The notes beneath the pieces are model-generated. The model saw nothing but the letters and a program-made list of their open reading frames with translations. It searched no databases and was not told the origin of the DNA. 64,000 bases of DNA from Scybalousia_A sp052170555 (GTDB lineage Bacteria > Bacteroidota > Bacteroidia > Bacteroidales > P3). Positions 57,494 to 64,000 of the stretch are shown here, piece after piece. The number at the start of each line of letters is the position of its first letter. Position 1 is the stretch's first letter. Both the position numbers and the translations under genes were made by a program. The stretch is from positions 173,234 to 237,233 of the forward strand of contig JBQNAI010000003.1 of NCBI GenBank assembly GCA_052170555.1, read 5' to 3'.

Positions 57494-57922
57494 ATGACAA
57501 TACAAGAAATTGAACAAGAGATAATACAAGAATTCTCAATATTTGAAGATTGGATGGACAAGTATAATTATCTTATAGAGCTAGGTGATCAATGCCCTAT
57601 AGTAGAGGAAAAAGATAAGAATGAAAATAATCTAATCAAAGGATGTCAATCAAAAGTTTGGGTGGCAGCTAAAATGAATAATGGTGTTATGGAAATAACT
57701 GCCGATAGCGATGCAGTAATCACCAAAGGTATTATAACTCTATTGTTAAGAGTCTTTAATCATCAAAAACCGGAAGATGTACAAAAGGCAGATATTACTT
57801 TTCTTGATCGTATAGGATTAACTCAACACCTATCCTCTACCCGTAGTAATGGACTCTTAGCTATGGTCAAGCAAATAAAACTATATGCTATGGCATTTGC
57901 AATACAAAGTGGACAATGTTAG
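57494..57922 (+). CDS. sufE: SufE family sulfur-transfer protein
   Basis: Small protein of 142 residues that accepts persulfide sulfur from a SufS-type cysteine desulfurase for Fe-S cluster assembly. LGDQCPIVEE and NLIKGCQSKVWVAA are family motifs, and the Cys of GCQSKVW (about residue 53) is the sulfur acceptor. No sufS or sufBCD is adjacent. It follows the GH3 gene by 41 bases and is probably in the same unit. Confidence 0.92.
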   Translation: MTIQEIEQEIIQEFSIFEDWMDKYNYLIELGDQCPIVEEKDKNENNLIKGCQSKVWVAAKMNNGVMEITADSDAVITKGIITLLLRVFNHQKPEDVQKADITFLDRIGLTQHLSSTRSNGLLAMVKQIKLYAMAFAIQSGQC

Positions 57923-57961
57923 AAACATAATCTGACTCTACGGTATATAAAATCTAAATAT

Positions 57962-58030
57962 TAGTAAATCAAAGTCCCACATTGGTAAACTAATGTGGGA
58001 CTTTGATTTACTAATGTGGGACTCTGCTAG
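57962..58030. repeat. 21-bp-period intergenic repeat, copy 14
   Basis: Inverted GTCCC (57974), then GGGAC (57997) and GGGAC (58018), the last two 21 bases apart. The linkers TTAGTAAATCAAAGTC and ACTAATGTG resemble the other copies. The gap between sufE and ribD is convergent. Confidence 0.87.
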
Positions 58031-58086
58031 AAAGGACTAATAACTTATTTCATCAAAAAATTATTATATCAACACAATATATGACG

Positions 58087-59148
58087 TCAAAAAGCGTTTC
58101 TGTTATAATAAGTATCTAACCTGTTATTTGATACCCATCTCGTGCTTGCTTTTAATTGGGTATCAATAGCGGGTTTTTTTATCCCACCATTAAACATTTG
58201 TGCTCCTGTCAAAACAATTGCTTCATCCCACAAATTTCTTTGCAAGAATGCTAATAAGGTTTTACGACCACCCTCCACAACCAACGAAGACACACCCATT
58301 TCGTACAGATGTGCAGTGATTTCTTCTAAATACAGAGATTCGTTATCTATATGTATGTAATCGATTTTTTGCGATATTGTTTGTTTCTTTACATTATTGA
58401 ATATGAGTGTTTGTTGTGTATTGTCAAAGAACCTCTTAGTTGTAGGAATACTCAAATTTCTATCATATACCAAACGAACAGGTGCTTTACCATCATAGTA
58501 TCTATTATTTAACTGACAATCATCATTTATCACAGTATTAGCACCCACCATAAAGGCATCATTTTCCACTCTCATTTTATGAACAAGCATTAGCATTGCG
58601 TCATTGGTAATCCAATATTTTTGCCTTGCCATCATACTCTTAGTATCATTAATATCCATATAACCATCAATACTTTGAGCAATTTTCAATATGATATAAG
58701 GACGTTTTTTCTCCTGATAACAAAAAAATCGTCTATTGATAAATCTTCCTTGTGCCTCTTCCAACCCATAAGCTACTTCTATACCTGCATCTTGTAACAT
58801 TTTAATCCCTCTACCAGCCACCTTCGGATTAGGATCCAAATTTGATATAACACACCTTTTTATCTTATGTTCTATAAGTAAATTCGCACAAGGAGGAGTC
58901 TTACCAAAATGACTACAAGGTTCCAAACTTACATAAATAGTTGCCTGTTGTAATAATTCTTTATTCGCAACAGAGTTGATAGCATTAACCTCTGCATGAG
59001 CAAATCCATATTTTTTATGATAACCTTCCCCAATTATTTTATCCTTCACCGTAACTACTGCTCCTACCATAGGATTAGGCGAAACATTACCGGCACCCAT
59101 CTGTGCCAATTGGAAACAACGCTCCATGAAAATTTTATCTGTTTGCAT
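58087..59148 (-). CDS. ribD: Bifunctional riboflavin deaminase/reductase
   Basis: Riboflavin pathway enzyme of 353 residues. The N-terminal deaminase domain shows HAEVNAI and PCSHFGKTPPCANLL (zinc ligands His and two Cys). The C-terminal reductase domain starts near residue 150 with PYIILKIAQSIDGYMD and continues with ENDAFMVGANTVINDDCQLNNR and LVVEGGRKTL. I chose MQTDKIFMERCFQLAQMG at 59148, because the longer frame crosses the promoter region. Its promoter is back-to-back with that of prmC. Confidence 0.94.
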   Translation of the reverse strand: MQTDKIFMERCFQLAQMGAGNVSPNPMVGAVVTVKDKIIGEGYHKKYGFAHAEVNAINSVANKELLQQATIYVSLEPCSHFGKTPPCANLLIEHKIKRCVISNLDPNPKVAGRGIKMLQDAGIEVAYGLEEAQGRFINRRFFCYQEKKRPYIILKIAQSIDGYMDINDTKSMMARQKYWITNDAMLMLVHKMRVENDAFMVGANTVINDDCQLNNRYYDGKAPVRLVYDRNLSIPTTKRFFDNTQQTLIFNNVKKQTISQKIDYIHIDNESLYLEEITAHLYEMGVSSLVVEGGRKTLLAFLQRNLWDEAIVLTGAQMFNGGIKKPAIDTQLKASTRWVSNNRLDTYYNRNAF

Positions 59149-59156
59149 AATATTCG

Positions 59157-59164
59157 TAACTTTG
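59157..59164 (+). promoter_or_regulatory. -7 box of prmC
   Basis: TAACTTTG followed by CAAA, 26 bases before the ATG at 59190. Confidence 0.55.
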
Positions 59165-59170
59165 CAAATG

Positions 59171-59178
59171 CAAATATA
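59171..59178 (-). promoter_or_regulatory. -7 box of ribD
   Basis: TATATTTG on the minus strand, 23 bases before the ribD ATG at 59148. It lies six bases from the prmC box on the other strand, so the two transcripts start face-to-face and overlap in their first bases. Confidence 0.55.
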
Positions 59179-59189
59179 CATTAATTTTT

Positions 59190-60161
59190 ATGAAAACGAA
59201 ATCTAACAAAATAAGAGACATTATCACATATATAAACGATGAATTAGAAAATAAATATTCTCAAAATGAAATCAAAGCTTTTACAAATATTTTATTCGAA
59301 TTTTACGCCAATATGAATTCTTCTCATTTGCTCGCCTTTAATGATGAGACTGTAAACGAATCTACTCTCTTGAATATCGTACTTGCAATAAATAAACTAA
59401 CAAAATATGTCCCGATTCAATATATATTAGGACACACAGAATTTTGTGGTTTAGATATAAAAGTATCACCCGATGTTTTGATACCTCGTCCTGAAACAGA
59501 GGAACTTACTCAGATAATAATAAAAGAGAATACCTGTATCAATAAAAAAGATAATCAAAACAAACTTAACATACTTGATTTATGTACAGGAAGTGGATGT
59601 ATAGCTTTAGCATTAAACAAATTTATTAGAAACTCTTCCGTATTTGGCATAGACGTTTCGGAAAAGGCACTAAATATTGCAAAACAAAATAATCGTAATC
59701 TAAACTTAAACGTAGCATTCGCTCAAATAGATTTATTGCACGACGATATCAGTAAAATAATATTCAAAATCATCAATCAAATATCTGACAATAAATATTT
59801 TATATCACAAGAGAATTCATTACAGTTTGATATTATTGTATCCAATCCGCCATATATTCCGGAATATGAAAAAGTTGAGATGAAAAAGAATGTCCTAAAT
59901 TATGAACCTTCACTTGCTCTATTTGTAAAAAACGAAGATCCTTTAATTTTTTACAAAAAAATTGCTATTTTGTCTCAAAAATATCTCAAAAATGGTGGAA
60001 AAATCTATTTAGAATCAAACCATTCATTAATCTTTGATACACTTAGTTTATTTTCTCAGAAAGAATATGTTGCAAATATTAGAAAGGATATTTTCAATCG
60101 TAATCGTTTTATTTTTTTACAAAAAAAACATCAAAAGTTTTGTCAAGAAACAAAATTGTAG
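59190..60161 (+). CDS. prmC: Release factor glutamine methyltransferase
   Basis: SAM-dependent methyltransferase of 323 residues that modifies the Gln of the GGQ motif in release factors. The N-terminal helical domain ends at YVPIQYILGHTEFCGLDI, then RPETEEL, ILDLCTGSGCIALAL (SAM loop) and VSNPPYIPEYE (NPPY catalytic motif). It is some 35-40 residues longer than usual. An extra loop of about 20 residues (KIINQISDNKYFISQENS) lies just before the NPPY strand. The stop codon abuts the tRNA-Ser promoter. Confidence 0.9.
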   Translation: MKTKSNKIRDIITYINDELENKYSQNEIKAFTNILFEFYANMNSSHLLAFNDETVNESTLLNIVLAINKLTKYVPIQYILGHTEFCGLDIKVSPDVLIPRPETEELTQIIIKENTCINKKDNQNKLNILDLCTGSGCIALALNKFIRNSSVFGIDVSEKALNIAKQNNRNLNLNVAFAQIDLLHDDISKIIFKIINQISDNKYFISQENSLQFDIIVSNPPYIPEYEKVEMKKNVLNYEPSLALFVKNEDPLIFYKKIAILSQKYLKNGGKIYLESNHSLIFDTLSLFSQKEYVANIRKDIFNRNRFIFLQKKHQKFCQETKL

Positions 60162-60169
60162 TACCTTTG
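60139..60169 (+). promoter_or_regulatory. Promoter of tRNA-Ser, overlapping the prmC end
   Basis: TTTG (60139-60142) and TACCTTTG (60162-60169) are 19 bases apart, an excellent Bacteroidetes promoter. The upstream element lies inside the last codons of prmC, and the tRNA starts six bases after the -7 box. Confidence 0.7.
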
Positions 60170-60174
60170 CACAC

Positions 60175-60259
60175 GGAGAGTTGGCTGAGTGGTCGATAGC
60201 GGCGGTCTTGAAAACCGTTGAGGGTAACACCTCCGGGGGTTCGAATCCCTCACTCTCCG
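60175..60259 (+). tRNA. tRNA-Ser (anticodon UGA)
   Basis: Acceptor stem GGAGAGT (60175-60181) pairs with ACTCTCC (60252-60258), and the discriminator base is G. The anticodon stem CGGT/ACCG holds the loop CTTGAAA with anticodon TGA at 60209-60211. A long variable arm (TTGAGGGTAACACCTCC region) is typical of class II tRNAs. The T-loop reads TTCGAAT. CCA is not encoded. Decayed mobile DNA follows directly on the 3' side. Confidence 0.95.
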
Positions 60260-60576
60260 CTGAACAAAGGGTGTAAATCTTGAAACTTATTGGTTTATGT
60301 CCTTTTCTGCGCTCGAAAGTTTCCTTGCAAAGGAAAATCATAGCACAAAAATTAGCGTTGTTTTTTTGTATCCCTATCTCTACTGAGTACACAGGTATTT
60401 ATTATGGGTTTGTTGTAATATTACGTTAATCTGAAACTGAACATACGAGGTTTTCTTGTGAGCTGCTCAGAGTTACAATATCTTTCAATTATATCTATTA
60501 GCTCATTCTATCTATTGCTTGCGATAGGATAATAAACGTTCATATAAGTATTACTCTAAAAAAAAGCAATACAACT

Positions 60577-61193
60577 ACGATATACGAATATATTCAAGTG
60601 AGCAGCGACAAGCAAACTGTAGAGAACCAATGCTTTGAGATTAACAAGTTTTGTAAAAGGCAGAACATAGTAATTAACGACTGGATAGGGAAAACCATTA
60701 GTGGCACAAAGAACTATAACAAGCGACAAGTTGGCAACCTATTGAAGAAGTCAATAGGGGCGACATCATCATTTGTAATGAGTTATCACATCTTGACAGG
60801 AACCTCTTTATTATTATGTAGATATTAAATATCTACATGACCAATGGAGTACGTATTGGGACTATCAAAGACAACTGCCGTCTTGGTGATGATATTCAGA
60901 GTAAAGTACTCGCCTTTGCTTTGGGGCTATCGGCAGAGATTGAATGCAACCTTATTAACAAAAGAACCAAAGAGGTCTTGGCTAGAAAGAAAACAGAAGG
61001 TCTTGTTGGGTCGTCCGAGGGGGGACAAAAGTTCCCCAGACAAATACAAACTTTCAGGTAAAAAATACTCATATCTAAGCTATAGAAGAACAGTACATCC
61101 CTTCGCAAAATAGCAAAGATTTGCAAGGTTGACAGGAATACCCTTGTAGGGTTTGTCAGACTCAAAGGATTGTCAAAAACTAATGAGCGATTG
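60577..61193 (+). pseudogene. Decayed Mpi-type serine recombinase (DNA invertase)
   Basis: Remains of a serine recombinase read in shifting frames. Frame A shows IYEYIQVSSDKQTVENQC (60580 on), with the catalytic Ser context, then ISGTKNYNKRQVGNLLKK. Frame B from about 60850 reads GVRIGTIKDNCRLGDDIQ, SKVLAFALGLSAEIECNL and RTKEVLARKKTEG. Frame C gives LLGRPRGDKSSPDKYKLSGKK. The helix-turn-helix end reads KIAKICKVDRNTLVGF near 61115. The expected start codon reads ACG at 60577, and at least two frameshifts and several stops break it. The order matches Bacteroides Mpi/Hin-like invertases that flip promoters. Not functional. Confidence 0.8.
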
Positions 61194-61224
61194 GACGTTG
61201 TCCAATCGCTTAACGTTCGGCAAT

Positions 61225-61440
61225 ATACAAGTACACTTATTATTACTCTCACTAAACCAGAGATTTTTTTTACAACAACAGGACTATTCACCTACACAAG
61301 TACAAGGTGTTCACTATTGGTACTGCTCCCCACTTCGCAAAGAAAGTACACCATCATTCAAGGTTAACACAGAGCACAATCAATGGTATGACTTAGGAAC
61401 AAGTTAGCAGGATGACATAATTAACCTTATATATACTTTA
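61225..61440 (+). pseudogene. Fragment of a CHC2 zinc-finger primase-like protein
   Basis: In one frame the residues LNQRFFLQQQDYSPTQVQG, then HYWYCSPLRKESTPSFKVN and NQWYDLG match the start of toprim/CHC2 primases carried on Bacteroidetes mobilisable and conjugative elements (pattern YWYLSPLRxExTPSFKVN..NxWYDfG). A stop follows almost at once (near 61407), and the rest of the protein is absent. It is therefore a remnant, together with the recombinase, of an element integrated next to tRNA-Ser. Confidence 0.7.
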
Positions 61441-61524
61441 TAACTAAATAATAAACTACAAAATCAGTGCTTTTATCGAAAATCCTTTATTACTTTCATT
61501 AAATTATTCACTTAGTATAAAAAA

Positions 61525-61562
61525 CTGTTTTGTGAAAAGAAAAAATCTTTTCCACAAAACAG
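61525..61562. repeat. Large hairpin 1 in the mobile-element remnant
   Basis: CTGTTTTGTGAAAAG (61525-61539) pairs with CTTTTCCACAAAACAG (61547-61562), with one bulged base and a 7-base loop. Only one base separates it from the next hairpin. Confidence 0.75.
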
Positions 61563-61563
61563 A

Positions 61564-61607
61564 AAATTGTTTTCGCAAAACAAAAAAATAATTTGCGAAA
61601 ACAATTT
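61564..61607. repeat. Large hairpin 2 in the mobile-element remnant
   Basis: Perfect 16-base arms, AAATTGTTTTCGCAAA (61564-61579) and its complement (61592-61607), around a 12-base A-rich loop. It shares the TGTTTT(G/C) core with hairpin 1. It could be a transfer-origin, attachment or terminator structure of the lost element. Confidence 0.8.
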
Positions 61608-61663
61608 AATAATTTACCCAAACAAATATCTTAATTCTAAAATAGCGAAATTAAAATTATTAT

Positions 61664-61897
61664 CTATTTACGACTTTCAATTATTCTATTCTCGATATAA
61701 TGAGCTTTATCATAAAACTTATCAGCTGTAGCTTCAAGTATCGTATCAATAGCATAGTTCTTTACGAAATCAAGATTTCTGTTCTTCGCTTCTCAATAAA
61801 GTGATGTCTAAACTATGCTCCCATATGCACTTACACTAAAGTACTCCTTATCATAACATTCCATTACATATAAATCGGAGTATCATTTTGCACCCAT
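61664..61897 (-). pseudogene. Broken reading frame of unknown family
   Basis: On the minus strand one frame reads YSDLYVMECYDKEYFSVSAY, two stops, then NRNLDFVKNYAIDTILEA, TADKFYDKAHYIENRIIESR, K and a terminal stop. Three in-frame stops interrupt an otherwise protein-like sequence of balanced composition, unlike the nearby random AT-rich DNA. I do not recognise the family. It probably belongs to the same mobile-element remnant. Confidence 0.45.
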
Positions 61898-62337
61898 CCC
61901 GATTCGTTCGCTATATTATTTTGATAGATGGGTCAAATAAGTATTGCCCCCTATTGTTGTATTATCATTTTATTCATAGATATATATTTATTGTTATAAT
62001 TAAAAAAAAATTATGTTTTTCAGTAGGATTATAACATTTTAATATACTTTCTTTCCTTTCAAAAAAGACCGAATTTTATAAAAACAAGTAATTTATAATA
62101 AATTTATCCCTAATATATAAATACACTCTATTTAATTGAATTATCCCATATGGAAAATGATTTTCTATATATAGAGCAAAAATTTTAGGTAAAGTAAAAC
62201 AATCTCAATCTTATTTTTTTATAGACAAAACTTTTATGATAGATAAAGGTATATCAATTTCAAAAAGGATATGTTTGCATGGGGGCTCAATATATTATTT
62301 TATCTTAATAAACAATAGATAATAGCAAATAATATGG
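61898..62337. other. Gap between the mobile-element remnant and yicC
   Basis: AT-rich, with no supported gene or RNA. A short palindrome-like CCATATGGAAAATGATTTTC near 62147 is the only structure noted. Confidence 0.4.
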
Positions 62338-62345
62338 TACTTTTG
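62338..62345 (+). promoter_or_regulatory. -7 box of yicC
   Basis: TACTTTTG followed by CAAA, 31 bases before the ATG at 62376. Confidence 0.55.
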
Positions 62346-62375
62346 CAAAAACAATAATCTAAAAAAGATAATACA

Positions 62376-63242
62376 ATGAAATCAATGACAGGTTACGGAA
62401 AATTTACCGTAGAATTCGAACAAAAAAATATTACCGTAGAAATACGCACACTAAACTCCAAACAAACGGATATAAACATACGATTGCCAAATATATACCG
62501 ATCTTATGAGATAGAGGTTCAAAATCTTATAAAACAAACTTTAGAACGAGGTAAAATAGATTGTTTTATAACAATAAGTTCAGATAAGGGTAATGCTACG
62601 ATTGATATCAATGAAAAATTATTTACTGATTATTATACACAATTGTCACATATCTTAGAAAATATTTCTGCCGATAAAACATTATTAACATACTATATTT
62701 TACAACGTGAAGATATAAATGCATCTGTAATAAAAGAGATTGCCAATGAAGAGAAAATGGCTCTACTGCTATCTGTGAAACAAGCACTTAATGAAGTCAA
62801 TAATTACCGAAAAACAGAAGGACAGGCTCTCAAACAAGAATTTGAAAAACATGTGAATAACATAGAACAATTGTCTTTAAACATTGTACCGTTCGAGAAA
62901 CAAAGGATACCAAAAATTAAGGATAAACTTATATCAAGATTTAATGAATTGGACATAAATGGGATAGATGAATCTCGCTTAGAACAGGAGTTAATTTTTT
63001 ATCTTGAAAAACTTGATATTACAGAAGAACTATCACGATTAACACAACATATGAAATATTTTAGAGAATGTTTAAATAGTACTGAGTCTATTGGTAAAAA
63101 GTTAGGATTTATTGCACAAGAAATGGGTAGAGAAATTAACACTTTGGGGAGCAAAAGTAATGAGGCTGAAATGCAACGTATTGTTGTTATGATGAAAGAT
63201 GAATTAGAAAAAATCAAGGAACAAGTAGCCAATGTATTGTAA
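62376..63242 (+). CDS. yicC: YicC/YloC family endoribonuclease
   Basis: Protein of 288 residues of the YicC-like family, recently described as endoribonucleases acting on sRNAs/mRNAs. MKSMTGYGKF at the start, EIRTLNSKQTDINIRLP, IDESRLEQELIFYLEKLDI and the C-terminal GKKLGFIAQEMGREINTLGSKS are the family landmarks. The length is normal. In many Bacteroidetes gmk follows yicC; here 760 bases without a supported gene follow to the window edge. Confidence 0.92.
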   Translation: MKSMTGYGKFTVEFEQKNITVEIRTLNSKQTDINIRLPNIYRSYEIEVQNLIKQTLERGKIDCFITISSDKGNATIDINEKLFTDYYTQLSHILENISADKTLLTYYILQREDINASVIKEIANEEKMALLLSVKQALNEVNNYRKTEGQALKQEFEKHVNNIEQLSLNIVPFEKQRIPKIKDKLISRFNELDINGIDESRLEQELIFYLEKLDITEELSRLTQHMKYFRECLNSTESIGKKLGFIAQEMGREINTLGSKSNEAEMQRIVVMMKDELEKIKEQVANVL

Positions 63243-64000
63243 TTAAGTATTTTGCTGATAATAATTCAATAATACTATACCAAGGGACTTTATTATTTTT
63301 ATACCACAAGACATTTAACGACAAAATAAATCATACTCATTGGTACATATTGAGATGACAACTATAAGTTTGTTCGTAATAAATTGTTAAAAAAATCATT
63401 CTCTGTACTATAGTTTTTGTAAACATAACAAAAAGCCTTTCCACACATACAAATATTATTGTAGTTCCTGTGTTATTACTTTCTATAGATTATTCTGCAG
63501 TCTATACAGCCACTTTCATCAAAGTACCATTAGTATTTACCGCAACAATTATTCTAACTTATTTCCATACTTTTTACTATATGTTTATATTCTTCCACGT
63601 AAAATGCAATCAGTGTTCCTATTTCTTTTTCAATATACAATTTATATTACCATACAAGATAATTACAGTATGTCTTAAAAAAACTCAAATACATATCATC
63701 ATAAAGTTTTTAAACAATTATGTTTATACTTATTATTCTTATCACCTTATTATATACAATGCTTCAAACTTTTCTGTTGTATTTGATTTATAAAAAGTAT
63801 TTCCCTAAAATAAAACACAACAATTGACATATCTCCCCAAACATCTAAAACCTATACCAATTTATATTCCCTAAGAATATTATTCAAATAAAAAATCAAA
63901 AAAATCGTACCTTATCCCATAAGAACAAATATCTAAAAAGAAAGACTTTACGCCATTACACAAAAAACTTTCTCTTGATACATATTAAGACTCAAAAACA
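63243..64000. other. Gap to window end without a supported gene
   Basis: AT-rich. An open frame at 63470-63793 encodes a Phe/Ile/Tyr-rich sequence with no domain, no promoter box and no ribosome site, and I regard it as random. Confidence 0.5.

Noticed and set aside
63470..63793. Hydrophobic frame of 107 codons near the right edge
   Set aside because: Phe/Ile/Tyr-rich without a helix pattern typical of membrane proteins, and no start signals.

Overview
The window is a strongly AT-rich stretch of a bacterial chromosome, almost certainly from the Bacteroidetes and most likely the order Bacteroidales. The evidence is the set of proteins (a MurF-alanine racemase fusion, type IX secretion sorting domains, a PhoE/OprO-like porin, a CHU_C-type domain behind an ECF sigma factor, a GH3 family protein) and the many TAnnTTTG promoter boxes just upstream of starts, the known Bacteroidetes housekeeping promoter form. 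The species cannot be named. Coding density is modest, with several intergenic gaps of about 1 kb.

Layout. 1-7524: partial valS, a porin, an MFS exporter, then glmM-metG. 8766-19624: a C69 dipeptidase, a thioredoxin-like protein overlapping aroQ, a secreted M1 peptidase with a T9SS tail, an M28-like protein that has lost its metal ligands and carries a beta-barrel tail, an S41 protease, a conserved small hypothetical protein, and an ECF sigma/anti-sigma pair. 20179-33771: gdhA, murF-alr, a MaoC-like hydratase, a trkA-trkH-trkH operon, and a secreted SGNH hydrolase followed by rnr. 33852-36668: a MurL-MurD fusion. 37067-44502: a tiny lipoprotein, a lipoprotein-EEP-nth operon, yggS, hutI, pyrG. 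45019-49353: an SGNH/MBOAT acylation pair, fba, dapA. 49488-60161: a histidine kinase, hemW, a lipoprotein, tgt-lptF/G, GH3-sufE, ribD and prmC. 60175-62375: tRNA-Ser(UGA) followed by the decayed remains of a mobile element (Mpi-type invertase, CHC2 primase, a third broken reading frame, two large hairpins). 62376-63242: yicC.

Themes. Cell-wall precursor synthesis is well represented by GlmM, the MurL-MurD fusion, the MurF-Alr fusion and DapA. The MurL-MurD gene suggests that D-glutamate is put into the stem peptide as L-Glu and then epimerised, instead of being supplied by a free glutamate racemase. At least two proteins carry type IX secretion tails (M1 peptidase, SGNH hydrolase), and a putative membrane anti-sigma factor carries a CHU_C/type B-like domain.

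The most striking non-coding signal is a dispersed repeat at 14 intergenic sites, about every 4-5 kb. Each site has two to four short cores (GTGGGAC or TTGAC types, in either orientation) spaced almost exactly 21 bp apart and joined by AT-rich linkers. The repeats lie only between transcription units, whether divergent, convergent or tandem, and never inside an operon gap.
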